A DNA stretch of 21,885 nt from Bacteroidales bacterium (GCA_900771365.1 CAAGNU010000295.1:1-21885); one strand, 5' to 3'. Counted from the stretch's first letter, positions 7,503-16,927 are shown. Program-made: numbers and translations. The notes: generated from the sequence alone by a model not told the origin.

Positions 7503-8936
7503 TTAACGTTTGTCAAAAATTTTTATCAAAATAATGTTCTCACCCATCTGTTTTGGGTCGATTTTTCCTTCATTATTGCCGTTCTTGAACAGAATTTGGC
7601 ACTCTGGAGGCAGCACCGATGCCATGTATTGCTGCAAGTAATTGATTCTACGAGAGATAACCATATTATTAAATTCTTCATCCGAAGTCTGGTAGCAGTA
7701 TAATGTAAGGTCCATACCTACATGAGGATTGTCGCGAACAAATTCAATTACAGGAGATAACGCAGCCTTTGCTTCGGCAGAAAGTTCCACATTCGTGCCT
7801 TGGCGATAAATATTGTCGAAAATCAACGGACGGTTCATCGAAAGTGTCGGCAGAACCACATCATGGCGAACCGAGGCAATCAACAATTCCTCGTTGGGAC
7901 GCAGCATAGGGACATTATGAATATTCTTATAGAAATTTTCTTTTTCCACCCATATCTGGTAAGAATCCTCGGGTGCGAGCAGCATTTTGTAGCCTCCTTG
8001 CAGGTCGGACTGAGCAACAGAGACCACGTTGCCGTTCAAAAGCGCCTTCACCGTGGCTCCAGAAACGGGGCGGTCCTTCTCGTCCTTCACGATGCCTTCC
8101 AGCATCACACAGTCGAGATTACCTGCAAAGCTATACAATTCGGGATTCCCGTTGCGTTTTGTAATCCAAAAGCCTTGATGCGTGACCGTGTCGAAAGCCA
8201 TTTCCATATCGCTACTGTCGCTATTGAAAGGAAAGGGCAGCTGCTGCACCACGTAATTGTCGAAAATCACGTCATTCAGCTTCGTAGCGGGACGGACACG
8301 CACAGCGCAAAGTTGGTAAACACCTTTGTCGCTATAGCCGCTTGTGGAGTATATCAAATAATTATGATAGAAGACCGGATTAATCTCATTTCCGCAAGTG
8401 TTGATGATATTGCCCATGTTGACAGGCTTGGTCCACTTCTTGCCTGTCCATATCGTACACCACAAATCATAGCCGCCCAGGCCCACCTTTCCTTGTGATG
8501 AAAAGATTATCATGTTCCCATCAGGAGAAAAGGCTGGGTGGCAGATATCCTTGTACCAGCCGCGGATGGGGACTGGCAGGTTTTTGCGACCGCGATCTTT
8601 GACATGCGTGAAAAAGCCCAAAAGGCCGCCCTCTCCCCTATATGAAAAGTTGATAAGTTGGTCACGTGGGCTGACAACAATATACTCATAATCGCTACCC
8701 AGGCGCCGCATGGTGGTATCGGGCAGAAAGGCTGGGATGTACTCACCTTGCAGAGGTGCAAAAAGCATGAGGCTGCCGCTGTGCATATAGAGGTTGCCCC
8801 CTACGACAGACAGGTTCTTGGCCTCCAAAGGGAGTTTGGCCGACTGCTGCCGCTCGACAGAGAATGTCCCTGAGGGCTGCGCACACAGTCCCCTCAGCAC
8901 GACTATGAATAGGAGATATAAAGCAATCTTCTTCAT
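7503..8936 (-). CDS. PorE-like protein: beta-propeller, CRD and OmpA-like C-terminus
   Basis: A 477-residue exported protein. Residues 1-19 form a signal peptide without a convincing lipobox. Residues about 40-275 contain propeller-like repeats such as ICHPAFSPDGNMIIFSS (131-147) and INPVFYHNYLIYST. Residues about 279-335 resemble a carboxypeptidase regulatory-like domain (LEGIVKDEKDRPVSGATVKAL). Residues about 370-475 follow an OmpA-like peptidoglycan-binding fold, but the usual HTD motif reads CYQTSDEE and the arginine motif is ISRRINYLQQY, so binding may be altered. The order resembles the T9SS component PorE without its N-terminal TPRs. It starts 6 bases after the lon stop, so cotranscription with lon is likely. 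A role in the envelope or in T9SS is inferred. Confidence 0.7.
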   Translation of the reverse strand: MKKIALYLLFIVVLRGLCAQPSGTFSVERQQSAKLPLEAKNLSVVGGNLYMHSGSLMLFAPLQGEYIPAFLPDTTMRRLGSDYEYIVVSPRDQLINFSYRGEGGLLGFFTHVKDRGRKNLPVPIRGWYKDICHPAFSPDGNMIIFSSQGKVGLGGYDLWCTIWTGKKWTKPVNMGNIINTCGNEINPVFYHNYLIYSTSGYSDKGVYQLCAVRVRPATKLNDVIFDNYVVQQLPFPFNSDSSDMEMAFDTVTHQGFWITKRNGNPELYSFAGNLDCVMLEGIVKDEKDRPVSGATVKALLNGNVVSVAQSDLQGGYKMLLAPEDSYQIWVEKENFYKNIHNVPMLRPNEELLIASVRHDVVLPTLSMNRPLIFDNIYRQGTNVELSAEAKAALSPVIEFVRDNPHVGMDLTLYCYQTSDEEFNNMVISRRINYLQQYMASVLPPECQILFKNGNNEGKIDPKQMGENIILIKIFDKR

Positions 8937-8942
8937 AACAGA

Positions 8943-11417
8943 TTAGTCTACAAAAGCTATCGGCAAGGCGTCCTTCATTTCCTTGATATAGTGGAACGTG
9001 AGACCCTTGAGATATTCGGACGGGATGTCCTCGATATCACGGCGATTGTCCTCGCAGAGAATCAAATCGGTAATATCGGCACGTTTTGCAGCCAAAATCT
9101 TCTCTTTGATTCCGCCAACAGGCGTAACAGCGCCCCGGAGGGTGATTTCGCCCGTCATGGCGATAGTCGGCGAGACGTGTTTCTGAGTGAAAGCGGAGAC
9201 CATGGCGACAAACATCGTGATGCCTGCGGAAGGACCATCCTTGGGGGTGGCTCCCTCGGGGACATGGATGTGGATGTTGCTGTTCTCTATCTTCTCATAC
9301 TCGATGCCGAAAGCTGCCGCATTGGCCTTGAGATACTCAAATGCCAAGGTGGCCGACTCCTTCATCACATCGCCCAAATTTCCCGTCATGGAGATTGTCC
9401 CTTTGCCTTTGCTGAGGCTGGATTCGATGAAGAGGATTTCTCCTCCCACCTGCGTCCAAGCCAGGCCGGTAACCACGCCCACACGAGGCTCCGCTCCACG
9501 GCGATCGCTATTGTGGATGGGCAGGCCTAAGATGCCTTTCAGCTCCGAGACGTTCACAACCTTAGCGATTTCGCCACCTTCAGAAAGCTGCACGGCACGA
9601 TGGCGCACCACTTTCGCAATCGTCTTCTCAAGCTGGCGCACACCACTTTCACGCGTGTAGTCATTAATTATTGTAGAGAGGACTTCTTTGTCGAATTTCA
9701 TGGCCTTCTTGTCCAAGCCATGCTCTTCAAGCTGGCGGGGGACGAGATGACGCTGTGCAATCTCAATCTTCTCCTCCAAGACGTAGCCGCTCAAATCAAT
9801 AATCTCCATACGGTCCAACAGAGCAGGCTGTATGGTGCTCAAGGAATTTGCCGTAGCAATGAAAAGGACATTCGAGAGGTCGAAATCGAGGTCAAGATAG
9901 TTGTCGTGGAAAGCATTGTTCTGCTCGGGGTCGAGCACTTCGAGCAAAGCCGAGGTCGGGTCGCCGTTATGGCTCATGCCCTGAACCTTGTCGATTTCAT
10001 CCAAGACAAAGACAGGATTGCTGACGCCTGCACGCTTGATATTCTGAATAATACGGCCAGGCATAGCGCCAACGTAGGTCTTGCGATGTCCACGGATTTC
10101 GGACTCGTCGTGCAAACCGCCCAAGGCAACCCGGACATACTTACGCTTCATGGCCGTGGCGATGCTCTTGCCCAAAGAGGTCTTTCCCGTGCCCGGAGGA
10201 CCCACGAAGCAAAGGATAGGGCTCTTCATGCTGCCACCCTTCAGCTTCATCACGGCGAGGTACTCAATAATGCGTTCTTTTATCTTCTCCATGCCGTAAT
10301 GGTCTTTGTCCAGAACCTTTCGGGCACGAGATATGTTCAAGTCATCTTTTGTATACTCCATCCAAGGGAGTTCCAAAAGGAGCTCGGCATAGTTGAGTTC
10401 GACCGTGAAGTCTGGCGTCTGTGGCGGAGTACGGCGCAGCCTCTCCATGCTGCGCTGAAAGGCCGCGGCAACTTCGTCGGGCCATTTCTTTCTGTCTGCA
10501 CGTTCTTGCAATCGGTCCAAATCCTGGTCTACGGGCGAGCCACCCAGCTCGTCCTGGATAACACGCATCTGCTGGTTCAAGAAATATTCACGCTGCTGAC
10601 GGTCAATCTCATGGCGCGTCCTATCATGAAGGTCGGAACGAAATTTTACGAACTCTCTCTCCTGATTGAGTTCCTCTTCAACCAGATCAATACGTGCTTC
10701 ATATCCGAAGGCCTCAAGTATGTTCTGCTTATCGTTCAGCGTGGCATCCAGATGCGAAGCAATGTAATTAATCACAATACGATCGCTGGCGATGTTGTTC
10801 AGCGAGCCCAGCATATCCTTCACGGAAGGGCCGCCATCCATCTTTTGATGCATGATGTCGACGTAGTTCTTGCGAAGTTTTATAACTCTGCTATGGAACA
10901 AACGGGGATGCTCTGGATCGGCAATCTCATCTATCAGCATGGCATGGCCGCGGTAATACGGCGTGGTCTGTGTAAGACTCTCCAAAGAGCACTTCATCGT
11001 GCCTTGAAGCACAGCCATAACATCCTTATTGGGAAGCTCAATGACTCGGAGCACACGGGCAATCACGCCAATATTGAAGAGGTCCTCCAACATGGGCGTC
11101 TCACTATCGTTTCGCTGAGCCACAACAATGATGCGCTCATCCTTCCGTTCTGCTTCTCGAACCAGTTTCAGCGAGCCTTTCCTTCCGATAGCGATAGGCA
11201 TCACTACGCCGGGGAACAGCACCGTGCCGCGCAAAGGCAGCAAAGGCATATCATCGGGGATTTCATGCTCATTGAGCAGGAAAGACTCGTCTTCTTTAGA
11301 GACAATAGGGATAATCTCGGCACGAGAGATGAGATTATCTGCCAGTCTTTCTATATTCAGTTTATCAATTTCTAAATCCATCTCAAATAGTTCTTCAGGT
11401 GTATAATGTTTCTTCAT
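8943..11417 (-). CDS. lon: ATP-dependent protease Lon
   Basis: Cytoplasmic AAA+ serine protease that degrades misfolded and regulatory proteins. The 824-residue product has a LON substrate-binding domain (about 57-255, MPLLPLRGTVLFPG at its start), a coiled-coil region, Walker A GPPGTGKT (406-413), Walker B VFVLDEID (469-476), and the protease domain with Ser730 in PKDGPSAG and Lys773 in GGIKEKILAAKR, 43 residues apart as in E. coli (679/722). The start at 11417 (MKKHYTPEELFEMD) is chosen over an upstream in-frame ATG at 11462, since the extra 15 residues are intergenic in character. It follows the mgtC-like gene after 95 bases and precedes the PorE-like gene by 6. No heat-shock operator is obvious. 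Confidence 0.97.
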   Translation of the reverse strand: MKKHYTPEELFEMDLEIDKLNIERLADNLISRAEIIPIVSKEDESFLLNEHEIPDDMPLLPLRGTVLFPGVVMPIAIGRKGSLKLVREAERKDERIIVVAQRNDSETPMLEDLFNIGVIARVLRVIELPNKDVMAVLQGTMKCSLESLTQTTPYYRGHAMLIDEIADPEHPRLFHSRVIKLRKNYVDIMHQKMDGGPSVKDMLGSLNNIASDRIVINYIASHLDATLNDKQNILEAFGYEARIDLVEEELNQEREFVKFRSDLHDRTRHEIDRQQREYFLNQQMRVIQDELGGSPVDQDLDRLQERADRKKWPDEVAAAFQRSMERLRRTPPQTPDFTVELNYAELLLELPWMEYTKDDLNISRARKVLDKDHYGMEKIKERIIEYLAVMKLKGGSMKSPILCFVGPPGTGKTSLGKSIATAMKRKYVRVALGGLHDESEIRGHRKTYVGAMPGRIIQNIKRAGVSNPVFVLDEIDKVQGMSHNGDPTSALLEVLDPEQNNAFHDNYLDLDFDLSNVLFIATANSLSTIQPALLDRMEIIDLSGYVLEEKIEIAQRHLVPRQLEEHGLDKKAMKFDKEVLSTIINDYTRESGVRQLEKTIAKVVRHRAVQLSEGGEIAKVVNVSELKGILGLPIHNSDRRGAEPRVGVVTGLAWTQVGGEILFIESSLSKGKGTISMTGNLGDVMKESATLAFEYLKANAAAFGIEYEKIENSNIHIHVPEGATPKDGPSAGITMFVAMVSAFTQKHVSPTIAMTGEITLRGAVTPVGGIKEKILAAKRADITDLILCEDNRRDIEDIPSEYLKGLTFHYIKEMKDALPIAFVD

Positions 11418-11512
11418 CCTGCATATATTTTTAGCGGTGTTAGTCCTGCCAGTTATTGCCACTTAGGCGATACTTGGCCAGTTCATATATACGCAAAAAC
11501 GAATAAAAAGTT

Positions 11513-11971
11513 TCAGTTTTCTTTATTTGTGCGATTTTTCTTTTCAACCATGCACTCAATATTCTTGAGTATCCAATTGATAAAAAGTATCACCGCGATA
11601 GAAATGGCTGCTTGGCGCCACATTCCGAAACCGCATAGGCAGCCTACAGCCGCACTGCACCAAATGGTGGCAGCACTATTCAAGCCATGAATGGAGAATC
11701 CATCCTTCATGATAACACCAGCACCTAAGAATCCGACACCCGTCACAACCTGCGAAAGTACGCGAAGATTGTCATTATTGACGAGCCCTCCATTTTGCAT
11801 AGATGCCTGTATAATGCTCTCCGACAACAGTATAAAGATACATGCACCCACAGAGACTAGTGCATTAACCGCCAAGCCCGCGCTACGATGACGTAGCTGG
11901 CGCTCCACGCCTATGATGATTCCTGCCACCAAGGCGCATAACAATCGGTTAGCAAAAGTTTCTATCGGCAT
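11513..11971 (-). CDS. MgtC/SapB family inner membrane protein
   Basis: A 152-residue protein with four to five hydrophobic helices and the family signatures LLCALVAGIIIGVERQLRHRSAG near the N-terminus and VGFLGAGVIMKDG plus LNSAATIWCSAAVG in the middle. MgtC-like proteins sit in the inner membrane; in pathogens MgtC affects magnesium adaptation and ATP synthase, but most homologues are unassigned. The long C-terminal domain of Salmonella MgtC is absent. The start at 11971 fits the family; in-frame ATGs at 12010 and 12004 would overlap the end of rsmI, so translational coupling is possible. Confidence 0.85.
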   Translation of the reverse strand: MPIETFANRLLCALVAGIIIGVERQLRHRSAGLAVNALVSVGACIFILLSESIIQASMQNGGLVNNDNLRVLSQVVTGVGFLGAGVIMKDGFSIHGLNSAATIWCSAAVGCLCGFGMWRQAAISIAVILFINWILKNIECMVEKKNRTNKEN

Positions 11972-11993
11972 AATACCCTTGTCGCTCGGATGC

Positions 11994-12704
11994 TCAGCGA
12001 GCATCCTCATATTTTTCGTCTGTTTCTTTTAGTTTTTCGAGACGTCCTGAGATGATGACCACAATCTCACCTTTAACCTCCTTCTCTGTAAAATGGTCAT
12101 GCACCTCTCGCAACGTTCCACGAGCTGTCTCTGCGTGCAGCTTACTTATTTCACGCGATACGCTCACGGCTCTCTCTTCACCCAACACCTCTATCAATTC
12201 TTCCAAAAGCTTCACCAGCCTATACGGAGACTCATACACTATCATGGTGCGTGACTCCTCTGCCAATTGCTTGATGGCAGTCTGACGACCTTTCTTATGC
12301 GGAAGAAATCCAAGAAAGACAAACCTGTCACAAGGAAGGCCGCTATCCACCAAAGCCGGAACAAAAGCCGTGGCTCCGGGGAGCGTCTCAACAGGGATGT
12401 CGTTCTTTACAGCCTCGCGCACCAGCAAAAAGCCTGGATCGCTGATGCCCGGGGTACCTGCATCGGTCACTAATGCGATATTCATACCACTCAGGAGACG
12501 ATCAATAACGCCATGAAGCGTCTGATGCTCATTGAAGATATGGTATGCCTGCAAAGGGGTTTCGATACCATAATGCTGCATCACGACACGCGAAGTTCGC
12601 GTGTCCTCTGCCAGCACTAAGTCTACCCCCTTCAGCACCTCGACGGCACGATACGTCATGTCGCCGAGGTTGCCAACAGGAGTGGGTACTAAATAGAGTT
12701 TCAT
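11994..12704 (-). CDS. rsmI: 16S rRNA (cytidine(1402)-2'-O)-methyltransferase
   Basis: SAM-dependent methyltransferase of the tetrapyrrole-methylase fold that 2'-O-methylates C1402 of 16S rRNA near the decoding centre. The 236-residue product starts MKLYLVPTPVGNLGDMTYRA and contains LAEDTRTS, VTDAGTPGISDPG, ETLPGATAFVPAL, FLGFLPHKKG and YESPYRLVKLLEEL, all typical of RsmI. It follows yebC after 74 bases and overlaps or nearly abuts the mgtC-like gene, placing it in the long minus-strand run. Length and motifs are complete. Confidence 0.95.
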   Translation of the reverse strand: MKLYLVPTPVGNLGDMTYRAVEVLKGVDLVLAEDTRTSRVVMQHYGIETPLQAYHIFNEHQTLHGVIDRLLSGMNIALVTDAGTPGISDPGFLLVREAVKNDIPVETLPGATAFVPALVDSGLPCDRFVFLGFLPHKKGRQTAIKQLAEESRTMIVYESPYRLVKLLEELIEVLGEERAVSVSREISKLHAETARGTLREVHDHFTEKEVKGEIVVIISGRLEKLKETDEKYEDAR

Positions 12705-12745
12705 TAACTCGTTTTTTGCTCGATGATGAATCTTGGTCTCTGTCT

Positions 12746-12761
12746 CGAAAGCAAGCTTTCG
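12746..12761. repeat. Small palindrome between yebC and rsmI
   Basis: CGAAAGC and GCTTTCG flank a 2-base loop. No T-run follows on the minus strand, so it is probably not a strong terminator; it may only attenuate read-through into rsmI. Confidence 0.4.
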
Positions 12762-12778
12762 GACATTCGACTTTCGAT

Positions 12779-13522
12779 TTATTCTTCCTCTTCGAAATCG
12801 TCGGGAATATCCATATCGTGGAAGACGTTGGTAACATCATCGTCCTCTTCGAGCAGGTTGATAACCTTCATGACCTTGCGGATAGTGTCGGTATCAATCT
12901 CACGAGGAGTGTTTGCGATACGCTGGAGTTCTGCGCTCTCGCACTCGATGCCCATTTCTTCGAGCGTCTTAACCATGTTGCCGAAGTCCTCGTAAGCAGT
13001 GTAGAGGGTGAGGTACTCGTCATCAACCTCCATCTCATCGAGACCACCATCAATGAGGTTCATCTCAAGCTCTTCGACATCCATCTCGGGTTTGCGGGGA
13101 ACGACGAAAACGCCCTTGCGGGTGAATGCAAAGCTAAGGCTGCCGTTCGTCTCCATGGTGCCGCCGTTCTTGTTCATGATAGAACGGACGTTAGCAACGG
13201 TACGCATATTGTTATCAGAGAGGCACTCAATGAACAGAGCGATACCATGGCTGACATGGCATTCGAAGGTGATTTCCTGCAGCACAGCAGCATCCTTATC
13301 ACTAGCCTTGGAGATGGCACGCATCAGCGTATCCTTAGGCATGTTGCAGCCACGGGCATTCTGCACAAGCAGACGCAGACGGGGGTTGCTGTCGGGATCA
13401 GGACCGCCCTCACGAACGGCTACGGCTACCTCTTTCAAAATTTTGGAATACTGTTTTGAGCGTTTGGCATCAGCTGCACCTTTAGCTCTCTTAATCTTTG
13501 ACCATTTATTGTGTCCTGACAT
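12779..13522 (-). CDS. yebC: YebC/TACO1 family protein
   Basis: A 247-residue cytoplasmic protein beginning MSGHNKWSKIKRAKGAADAK, the family hallmark, followed by SNPRLRLLVQNARGCNMPKDTLMRAI and GTMETNGSLSFAF. The C-terminus is strongly acidic (LLEEDDDV, DDFEEEE). YebC proteins were long annotated as transcription regulators; recent work links several to translation and relief of polyproline stalling. It lies 42 bases downstream of trmB, next to other RNA-modification genes, which fits a translation role. Which activity applies here is not visible from sequence. Confidence 0.94.
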   Translation of the reverse strand: MSGHNKWSKIKRAKGAADAKRSKQYSKILKEVAVAVREGGPDPDSNPRLRLLVQNARGCNMPKDTLMRAISKASDKDAAVLQEITFECHVSHGIALFIECLSDNNMRTVANVRSIMNKNGGTMETNGSLSFAFTRKGVFVVPRKPEMDVEELEMNLIDGGLDEMEVDDEYLTLYTAYEDFGNMVKTLEEMGIECESAELQRIANTPREIDTDTIRKVMKVINLLEEDDDVTNVFHDMDIPDDFEEEE

Positions 13523-13564
13523 AAAAAATAGTTTTTATATATTAATACTAAATTATTGTTTCTT

Positions 13565-14251
13565 CTATGAAAGATAAAATTTGATATAGGTGATAGGCTT
13601 ATCCTCGGCGAGGAACATCTTCTCGTAGAACGTCTGGGTCATCTGAGCCTCAGTGAGACAGGGTATCTCAGGATGGTCTGCCGCGGGCGTGGCATAGAGG
13701 TCGTTTGTGGCATACTCAACGCGATAGCCTCCTGCGGGAATAACTTCATTGCGCGTATATTCGTGCAGCTCCTGGGAATCCGTTTTAAGATGTATCGGCG
13801 CACCCGGTTTGAGGAAATGCTTGTAATAGCCCAGAAAACGCTCACATGTCAGCCTCTTAAACTCCTTCTTTGGCTGAGGGTCTGGAAACGTCACCCAGAT
13901 TTCTGACACCTCCTCAGGAGCGAAGAACTGCTCAATAAGCTCGATACGCGTGCGCACAAAAGCCACATTGTGCATCTGCTCCTCGTTGCTGGTCTTAGCA
14001 CCTCGCCACAAACGAGCGCCCTTGATATCCACCCCGATATAGTTTCTGTCCGGGTGGATGCGAGCCAAAGCAACCGTATAGTCGCCTTTTCCGCAGCCCA
14101 GTTCCAACGTAATCGGGTTATCGTTGCCGAAATACTCGCCCCACTTGCCCCGCAAGGCGAAGCCCTCCTCTTTCAACATTTCATACGAAACCTGGAACAG
14201 GTTGGGAAATGTGAGGTTCTCGGCAAAGCGCTCTAACTTGTGATGTCCCAT
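13565..14251 (-). CDS. trmB: tRNA (guanine-N7-)-methyltransferase
   Basis: SAM-dependent enzyme that forms m7G46 in the variable loop of tRNAs. The 228-residue product has the SAM-binding ITLELGCGKGDYTVALA, YIGVDIKGARLWRGA, and the characteristic WVTFPDPQPKKEFKRLTCERFL with the catalytic-site DPQPKK, plus HLKTDSQELHEYT near the C-terminal third. Length is complete. It starts 24 bases after the stop of the HU/SPOR gene and precedes yebC, so it probably belongs to the same transcript. Confidence 0.95.
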   Translation of the reverse strand: MGHHKLERFAENLTFPNLFQVSYEMLKEEGFALRGKWGEYFGNDNPITLELGCGKGDYTVALARIHPDRNYIGVDIKGARLWRGAKTSNEEQMHNVAFVRTRIELIEQFFAPEEVSEIWVTFPDPQPKKEFKRLTCERFLGYYKHFLKPGAPIHLKTDSQELHEYTRNEVIPAGGYRVEYATNDLYATPAADHPEIPCLTEAQMTQTFYEKMFLAEDKPITYIKFYLS

Positions 14252-14275
14252 ACTCTATATTCTGTGTTTTCTCTC

Positions 14276-16150
14276 TTATTCGTTAAAATTCTTGATAGAA
14301 ACATCGCTCTTATACCACGACTTGATGTGCTTCTCCATAGCCTGAGCCGCAGTGTAGGTGGGAGCAGAGCCCATACTGACGTAGTATCCGCCAGACTTGC
14401 TGATGATATAAGCATCACTGCCTAAGTTCTTCAACTGATTGGCGCACTTGTTGGCAGACTTCTTCGAGGTGAAGAATCCAGCGATGATGTCAAATCCCTG
14501 CTTGCTGTTTCTCAGTGTAGGAGCTTCGGGGACGACCTCTTCGTATGCCTTGTTGGCCGCACCTTTGTTGGCTGCTGCTTTGCCGCCACCATAGTTGCCG
14601 CCATTCAAAGCTGCGAGACCGACGCCGTCGGGATGGAGGCCCAGCTCGGTAATCAGGTCATCCAGAACACCCTCAAGATAATCAATATCCATCAATTCGC
14701 CCTGAACCGTGCAGCGATGAATATAGGCACCATTCTCCTTATATGAGTCATAATGCTCATCCATCCAGAAATCAGGATAGGGGAAGAAGCGCTTCACGCA
14801 ATAGCCCTCGACCATAATCTCTTTCAGACGAGTATTCGCATAGTTATCAATCTCTTGCATCATAGGCACAAATGCATTGTTGTAATGGCGAGCTGCGAGG
14901 AACTGATGCACATAGTCGGCCATGAAAATATGGACGCGCTCAGCATTATCGCGAATATCGTTATCGGTAAACTTCAAAAGGTTGATGTCGCCCGTGAACT
15001 GGTCGCAATAAGAAAGTTCGACCGGCTCTGTATTTGAATGGCCTCTTGCGGGAATGTTTGCAAAATGGGTAGCATAATAGTAGCCTCCGCCACCAAGCAG
15101 CACAAGCAGTAAAAGAACAAGGATCCACCAATGGCGATGCTTGGTTTTCGTCTCTTCCTGCTCCTGGGTGGTCTGGGGCTGGAATTCAGGAGCCTCGGTA
15201 TCGATAAGGTTCACTGTGGGCATAGCCATGGATTTGGACTTGGCATCCTCTGCGGACTTCTTTTTGGCAGCCTTAGCGGAAGCCTTCTCCTCGGCCTTGG
15301 CAGCCTTGGCGGCATCTTTGGAGGCTTTTTCTGCGGCCTTGGCGGCTAACGCAGCCTTCTTTGCAGCCTCTTTCTCGGCCTCTTCAGCAGCCTTGCGGGC
15401 CTCTTTCTCTGCCTTTGCGGCGGCCTTCTCTGCACGACGAGCCTCTTTGGGATTGGGCTGAGAGGCGGGTATCTCGTCCAAAAGTTTCTTCACTTCGGAA
15501 AGATGATCGGATGTTGGAACTGCCACAGGGGGCACAACAGTCTCAATCTTAGGAGTCTGTACAGACTCGGGAATAGGTGTCTCCTCTATAGGCTCAGGTT
15601 CGGGCGTAGGAGCGACAAACACAGGTTCGGGTTCGGGAGCAGGCTCAGAGACAGGCTCAGGAGCTGGGGTGGGTTCGGGAGTTGGAGCCGACGGCTTGTC
15701 GAAAGCGGCAAAAGGATCGACCTCATCCTTAGGAATGTAGGTCGAGACATTCTCTAAAGGTACCTCATGACGCTTGTCGGCATCAAGGTCAAGACCTTCC
15801 AGGGCATCAAAAACACAGCGGTTTCCAACACGGCGCATTGTGCCGATACCAGGGAATTCATGCCCGCTCGGTGCGTGACGGAGCTTGTCATCGAGAGCAC
15901 CTACGAAATTACGCCACATTTGTTCTGCAATTTCAGGAGTAACGCACTCTTTCTCTGCAATGTGATTGATGATATCCCTGTTGCCGACCTTGCTGTCGTT
16001 CATCACCACCGTGCGACGGTCAGGATAATAGGTTCCCGTGGCAGCATCGTGGTGTGCGGCCACTTCGGTGCTGGTCAAGGTTCCCATACCCGGAAACTCA
16101 ACTACATTTCCATGCTTGACAAATTCTACGATAAGATCTGTTATATTCAT
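14276..16150 (-). CDS. HU-like DNA-binding (CCDC81 type) and SPOR membrane protein
   Basis: A 624-residue protein. Residues 1 to about 125 hold two HU/CCDC81-like units (ITDLIVEFVKHGNVVEFPGMGTL and the parallel ALDDKLRHAPSGHEFPGIGTM). Residues 151-212 are Pro/Glu-rich. Residues 235-305 are an Ala/Lys/Glu helical stretch. One membrane helix follows (WWILVLLLLVLLGGGGYYY, 341-359), then a periplasmic region with a Gly/Ala linker and a SPOR domain (about 551-617, FDIIAGFFTSKKSANKCANQL). SPOR domains bind denuded septal glycan. The layout suggests an inner-membrane protein reaching both nucleoid and cell wall. DNA binding is inferred from the fold. It sits 9 bases after kdsB, so operon membership is likely. 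Confidence 0.85.
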   Translation of the reverse strand: MNITDLIVEFVKHGNVVEFPGMGTLTSTEVAAHHDAATGTYYPDRRTVVMNDSKVGNRDIINHIAEKECVTPEIAEQMWRNFVGALDDKLRHAPSGHEFPGIGTMRRVGNRCVFDALEGLDLDADKRHEVPLENVSTYIPKDEVDPFAAFDKPSAPTPEPTPAPEPVSEPAPEPEPVFVAPTPEPEPIEETPIPESVQTPKIETVVPPVAVPTSDHLSEVKKLLDEIPASQPNPKEARRAEKAAAKAEKEARKAAEEAEKEAAKKAALAAKAAEKASKDAAKAAKAEEKASAKAAKKKSAEDAKSKSMAMPTVNLIDTEAPEFQPQTTQEQEETKTKHRHWWILVLLLLVLLGGGGYYYATHFANIPARGHSNTEPVELSYCDQFTGDINLLKFTDNDIRDNAERVHIFMADYVHQFLAARHYNNAFVPMMQEIDNYANTRLKEIMVEGYCVKRFFPYPDFWMDEHYDSYKENGAYIHRCTVQGELMDIDYLEGVLDDLITELGLHPDGVGLAALNGGNYGGGKAAANKGAANKAYEEVVPEAPTLRNSKQGFDIIAGFFTSKKSANKCANQLKNLGSDAYIISKSGGYYVSMGSAPTYTAAQAMEKHIKSWYKSDVSIKNFNE

Positions 16151-16159
16151 AAGTCTGTA

Positions 16160-16927
16160 TTATTTTATCAAAAATAAATCTTTCAAATGACGTTCAGCCT
16201 CGGCCAAATCCTCGGGCGTGTCTATCCCGATATTAGCGCTCTCGGTCTCCCTCACTTCGATGGCATAGCCGTTTTCGAGCCAGCGAAGCTGCTCCAGCGA
16301 CTCGCTCACCTCAAGGGCCGACTGCGGCAGGCACACCACCTCCTTCAAGGTCTCAGAGCGAAAGGCATAGATGCCGATATGCTTGTAATACGGCTGGCGC
16401 TCCAGCCACTTCTCCTGTTCCTCTCCACGAAGATAAGGTATAGGCTGACGGCTGAAATAAACCGCGCGGCCTTTTGCTGTGCAGATAACCTTCACATTAT
16501 TGGGCGACGTCAGCTCTGCCGTATTGCGGATGGAGGTCTTCAGCGTAGCAATCTCCGTTCCTGCGTCCTCGAAGCAGGCTATCAGCGACTGTATCTGGCT
16601 CTTGCGCGTAAAGGGCTCGTCGCCCTGAACATTCACCACCACATCGTAATGCTCGCCAGATGCCTCCAACGTGCGCAGCACCTCGCCACAACGGTCCGTG
16701 CCGCTGCGATGCTCCGCGCTCGTCATCATAGCCCTGCCGCCAAAATGCTGCACAGCCTCCACGATACGCTCATCGTCCGTGGCCACAACGATGCCCGCAA
16801 GCTCTGGTATAGCAGAAAGGCTGTCCCAAACCCATTGAATGACGGGCTTGCCATCCAGCATAGCAAGGGGCTTGCCCGGGAAGCGGGTCGAGGCGAAACG
16901 AGCAGGTATAACGGCTAAAACTTTCAT
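16160..16927 (-). CDS. kdsB: 3-deoxy-manno-octulosonate cytidylyltransferase (CMP-Kdo synthetase)
   Basis: Cytoplasmic enzyme that activates Kdo with CTP for transfer to lipid A. The 255-residue product begins MKVLAVIPARFASTRFPGKP with the nucleotide-binding RxxSxRFxGK pattern, then VVATDDERI, SAEHRSGTDRCGE, VVNVQGDEPF, YFSRQPIPYLR, KHIGIYAFR and GIDTPEDL, covering the whole family signature. The ATG at 16927 shares its A with the last base of the deoxynucleoside kinase TGA stop (TGATG), indicating translational coupling. No other Kdo gene is in the window. Confidence 0.96.
   Translation of the reverse strand: MKVLAVIPARFASTRFPGKPLAMLDGKPVIQWVWDSLSAIPELAGIVVATDDERIVEAVQHFGGRAMMTSAEHRSGTDRCGEVLRTLEASGEHYDVVVNVQGDEPFTRKSQIQSLIACFEDAGTEIATLKTSIRNTAELTSPNNVKVICTAKGRAVYFSRQPIPYLRGEEQEKWLERQPYYKHIGIYAFRSETLKEVVCLPQSALEVSESLEQLRWLENGYAIEVRETESANIGIDTPEDLAEAERHLKDLFLIK

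Noticed and set aside
9600..11375. 591-codon open frame on the plus strand opposite lon
   Set aside because: It lies wholly antisense to lon, which has complete motifs and length. The translation shows no domain and has the His/Gln-rich look of an antisense frame.
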